Positions 6,362 to 7,841 of a DNA stretch of 7,841 bases are shown here, in pieces. The DNA comes from Candidatus Hebobacteria bacterium (GTDB taxonomy: Bacteria; Armatimonadota; Hebobacteria; Hebobacterales; Hebobacteraceae): contig JALGTT010000159.1 in NCBI GenBank assembly GCA_029821235.1, forward strand, positions 1,940 to 9,780, read 5' to 3'. The notes under the pieces are model-generated. The model made no database searches. It had not been told where the DNA came from and was given only the letters and a program-made list of their open reading frames with translations. Made by a program: the position numbers and the translations under genes. Numbering within the stretch: the first letter of the stretch is position 1; each line of letters opens with the position of its first letter.

Positions 6362-6480
6362 GCTTGTCATTCCGAGCACGAGCGCCTTCGGCGCTCGGCC
6401 GTAGGAACGCGAGGCCTGTCCTGAGCGAAGCGAAGGAACGCATTCGGCGACGCTCGCGAAGCGCGTCGCCATTGGTTTGT
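6362..6480. repeat. Dispersed GTCATTCCGAGC / CTGAGCGAAGCGAAGGAACG-type repeat
   Basis: The stretch contains GTCATTCCGAGC, then the hairpin CGAGCGCC/GGCGCTCG (6379-6397, TTC loop), CCTGAGCGAAGCGAAGGAAC, and GGCGACGC/GCGTCGCC (6446-6453 and 6463-6470). Closely similar GTCATTC-GAGCGAAGCGAAGGA strings are a familiar kind of intergenic repeat in many unrelated bacterial genomes. It ends in a degenerate GGTTTGTAGG lead at 6474. No coding content is seen. Confidence 0.6.
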
Positions 6481-6493
6481 AGGACCGGCCGTT

Positions 6494-6551
6494 CTGTAGG
6501 GCTGGCTTTCCCAAGCCAGCCGAGGCGGGCATAGGAATGCCCGCCCTACAG
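6494..6551. repeat. 58-bp element with the same CTGTAGGGC inverted ends, two hairpins inside
   Basis: CTGTAGGGC (6494-6502) and GCCCTACAG (6543-6551) are exact inverted ends, identical to the outer bases of the 255-bp element. Inside, GGCTGGCTT pairs with AAGCCAGCC (6500-6521), and GGCGGGCAT pairs with ATGCCCGCC (6524-6545). The element starts 6 bp after the stop of the 67-residue gene on the - strand, so the hairpins could end or protect the 3' end of the cassette transcript. No T run follows, so a classical terminator is not claimed. Confidence 0.6.
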
Positions 6552-6557
6552 TCCCCC

Positions 6558-6761
6558 CTAATCCACCGCCTCCAGCAGCGCGCCCACCACCAACGGCGCG
6601 GCCTCGCGGATCTTCATCTGGTCCTCGGGGGGCTGCTTCTCCAGCCACCGCGCCACCCGCGGCTGGCTCAACAGCGCCTCCGCGGCCGCGTCGGGGTCCA
6701 CCAGCAACTCCAGGAACCAGAACAGCCTCTGCACGTACCGCAACACTCGCCACACTTTCAT
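6558..6761 (-). CDS. Small protein of unknown function, last gene of the lysis-like cassette
   Basis: The 67-residue product begins MKVWRVLRYVQRLFWFLELL and continues with a polar, helical Ala/Leu/Glu-rich part (DPDAAAEALLSQPRVARWLE) ending GALLEAVD. The N terminus is basic, aromatic and amphipathic and could touch a membrane, though it is too broken by charges for a sure transmembrane helix. I do not recognise the family. The ATG at 6761 is preferred: it lies one base after the peptidase stop with GAGAGG about 8 nt upstream. A GTG at 6770 would overlap that stop but lacks a spaced ribosome site. Tight coupling to the peptidase suggests it is real and belongs to the same unit; an accessory lysis or immunity role is only a guess. 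Confidence 0.6.
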   Translation of the reverse strand: MKVWRVLRYVQRLFWFLELLVDPDAAAEALLSQPRVARWLEKQPPEDQMKIREAAPLVVGALLEAVD

Positions 6762-6762
6762 C

Positions 6763-7428
6763 TCACTCACCTCTCGTCATGGAATGGATCACCACCTCGC
6801 CTTCCTCCAGGCGCGCCTCGACCAGACACCCCAGGGCCTCCGCCACCTTTCTCACCGGGGCCACCACCGTGCCCTCCTCCAGCCGGCCGTCGCTCACATG
6901 CTCGTCGTCCAGCAGGATGCGCACCCGTTGGCGCATGTCGGGGACCTCGGCCATCTCGAAGTGCATCGGGTCCGGCGTCCGCCACCGGCCTCCCCATACG
7001 AATCCCTGCCGCTCGAACGCCCTCACCAGCCGCCCGTCCTGCTTTTCATGGGAGCCGTAGGGGAACAGCCGCGCGTTCACATCCACCGCGATCCCCCACG
7101 AGTGCCGCGACAGCGGCAGCCGCGGATTCCAGCACATGTGCCTGGCCACGAAGCACCCGTCGAAGGTGTTGATCAGGTGACTCAGCCCCGCCTCCGCCAA
7201 CTCCTCCAGCGCCCGCTGGAGCGGGGCCGCGATCAGCCGGTGACAGCGGATGCGGTTCACCGGGCGGCCCCGGCCGTCGGTCAGCGCCAGCGGCGGCCGC
7301 ATCGCCACGATATTCTCCCCCTCCCACTCGCCGAGGATCTCGATCGCCCCACGCGGCCGCCTGCGGTCCCGCCACGCGAACCGCCCGAAGGTGCGCTCCA
7401 CCCATCGTCTGTCCCGCGGAGGCTTCAC
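6763..7428 (-). CDS. M15-family peptidase (endolysin-like) with C-terminal stalk-like domain
   Basis: The 221-residue protein carries a D-Ala-D-Ala carboxypeptidase/L-alanyl-D-glutamate peptidase type M15 domain that would cut peptidoglycan cross-link peptides. The zinc site is S107-R-H109-S-W-G-I-A-V-D116, the SxHxxGxAxD motif, with H156 in the MHFEM segment as third ligand. RCHRLIAAPLQRALEELAEA (61-80) is the usual helix before the core. After about residue 165 a separate ~50-residue part reads RVRILLDDEHV, GTVVAPVRKVAEALG, CLVEARLEEGEVVI. This pattern resembles the copper-amine-oxidase N-like (stalk) domain, possibly a wall-binding or assembly module. No signal peptide is present, as in many phage endolysins that rely on a holin. 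The GTG at 7428 shares GTGA with the stop of the holin-like gene and has GGGAGGGGG just upstream. Confidence 0.82.
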   Translation of the reverse strand: MKPPRDRRWVERTFGRFAWRDRRRPRGAIEILGEWEGENIVAMRPPLALTDGRGRPVNRIRCHRLIAAPLQRALEELAEAGLSHLINTFDGCFVARHMCWNPRLPLSRHSWGIAVDVNARLFPYGSHEKQDGRLVRAFERQGFVWGGRWRTPDPMHFEMAEVPDMRQRVRILLDDEHVSDGRLEEGTVVAPVRKVAEALGCLVEARLEEGEVVIHSMTRGE

Positions 7429-7769
7429 CGCACCCCCTCCCTTCCCAGGCGGTCGCCGATCCGGTTGAGCACATCCAGCAGCATCCCGGTCACCTGCCGC
7501 TGGTTGTCCAGGTGCTGGACGAGCGTTCCTTCGAACCTCGCCACCGCATCGCCCACATGCACCATGTGATTCTCCACCACCTGAGAAAAGCGCTTGCTGG
7601 TCTCGCGGGCCGACTCCGCCTGGCTGGCCAGTTGGTCCTTCAAGTTGCGCACCGTCGCGTCGTGCGAGGCGATCATCCGCCGCAGCGTCCACCAGAACAG
7701 CCATGCCAGCATCCCCGCCAGCCCGTACTCCTTCACCACCACCAGCATGTCCGTCACGTTCCCGGTCAT
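7425..7769 (-). CDS. Holin-like membrane protein with long coiled coil
   Basis: The 114-residue protein has a short outside N terminus, one hydrophobic segment at about residues 8-28 (ending GLAGMLAWLFWWTL), a basic RR stop, and then a long polar helical region at 33-108 likely to form a coiled coil. This layout recalls BhlA/UviB- and XhlA-type holin-associated proteins, which are small, membrane-bound and placed directly before an endolysin. Sequence identity cannot be judged here, so the function rests on architecture and position. It overlaps the preceding gene by ATGA and the following M15 peptidase by GTGA, 4 bp each. The ATG is preceded by GAGAGAG. Confidence 0.62.
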   Translation of the reverse strand: MTGNVTDMLVVVKEYGLAGMLAWLFWWTLRRMIASHDATVRNLKDQLASQAESARETSKRFSQVVENHMVHVGDAVARFEGTLVQHLDNQRQVTGMLLDVLNRIGDRLGREGVR

Positions 7770-7841
7770 CTCTCTCTCATCTCCACGGGCATCACCCGCG
7801 CCCCGATCCGGCCGTCGGGCGTAATGTGCAGCACCGCCTGC
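7766..7841 (-). CDS. C-terminal end of an unidentified gene (5' part outside window)
   Basis: On the - strand the frame entering at 7840 reads QAVLHITPDGRIGARVMPVE then MRER and stops at TGA 7768-7766, which overlaps the ATG of the holin-like gene as ATGA. Only 24 residues are visible, too few to name a family. The coupling and position before a holin and endolysin pair would suit a phage structural or tail protein, but this is inference. Confidence 0.5.
   Translation of the reverse strand, partial: QAVLHITPDGRIGARVMPVEMRER

Noticed and set aside
5761..6551. CRISPR array
   Set aside because: There are repeats, but no regular repeat-spacer alternation, no unique spacers of equal size and no cas genes.
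6784..7569. + strand open frame over the M15 peptidase and holin-like genes
   Set aside because: Its composition is shadow-like, while the opposite strand has the zinc motifs and coupled starts.
7429..7704. 92-residue N-terminal extension of the M15 peptidase
   Set aside because: It runs through the holin-like gene in another frame and is Gly/Arg/Ala-rich shadow; the GTG at 7428 overlaps the upstream stop and has a strong ribosome site.

Overview
This is a GC-rich bacterial window in which genes start from clear Shine-Dalgarno sites, including one TTG and one GTG start. It carries ordinary metabolic genes, secreted enzymes, many small GC-rich palindromic repeats and a compact phage-like lysis cassette. 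The mix of a secreted DUF4038 (apiosidase-like) glycosidase, a Tat-exported iron-sulfur aldo/keto reductase, a DUF6599-like protein and abundant GTAGGGC-type palindromes would fit an uncultured lineage such as Armatimonadota or Planctomycetota. That placement is a low-confidence guess from gene content.

Layout: (1) 2-439, + strand, the C-terminal ligand-binding half of an IclR-family regulator, cut by the window edge. A 16-bp stem with a T-rich tail (576-656) lies between it and the convergent genes that follow. (2) 668-1758, - strand, a queD-queC operon for the 7-deazaguanine precursor of queuosine. It has a recognisable promoter and an AGGAGG site that fixes a TTG start for queD. (3) 1896-2014, a short chain of palindromic repeats. 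(4) 2127-3530, - strand, a secreted DUF4038 glycoside hydrolase. (5) 3643-5735, - strand, a two-gene operon: a Tat-exported aldo/keto reductase with two C-terminal cysteine clusters, overlapping by 17 bp a DUF6599-like exported protein that is broken by a one-base frameshift near 3991. (6) 5736-6557, about 820 bp without a gene, packed with hairpins, tandem repeats and two elements bounded by CTGTAGGGC inverted repeats. (7) 6558-7841, - strand, four translationally coupled genes: the tail of an unknown gene, a holin-like membrane/coiled-coil protein, an M15-type peptidase (endolysin-like) with an apparent copper-amine-oxidase-N-like (stalk) domain at its C terminus, and a 67-residue protein of unknown role.

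QueD makes 6-carboxytetrahydropterin and QueC makes preQ0 after a QueE step that is not in this window. The reductase and its overlapping partner look like one exported redox unit. The last cassette has the order and coupling of a phage lysis module.

The least explained signal is the repeat island. Short constant leads (TGTAGGGC, TGGCTAGG, GTAGCGC) are followed by hairpins whose two arms change together between copies.
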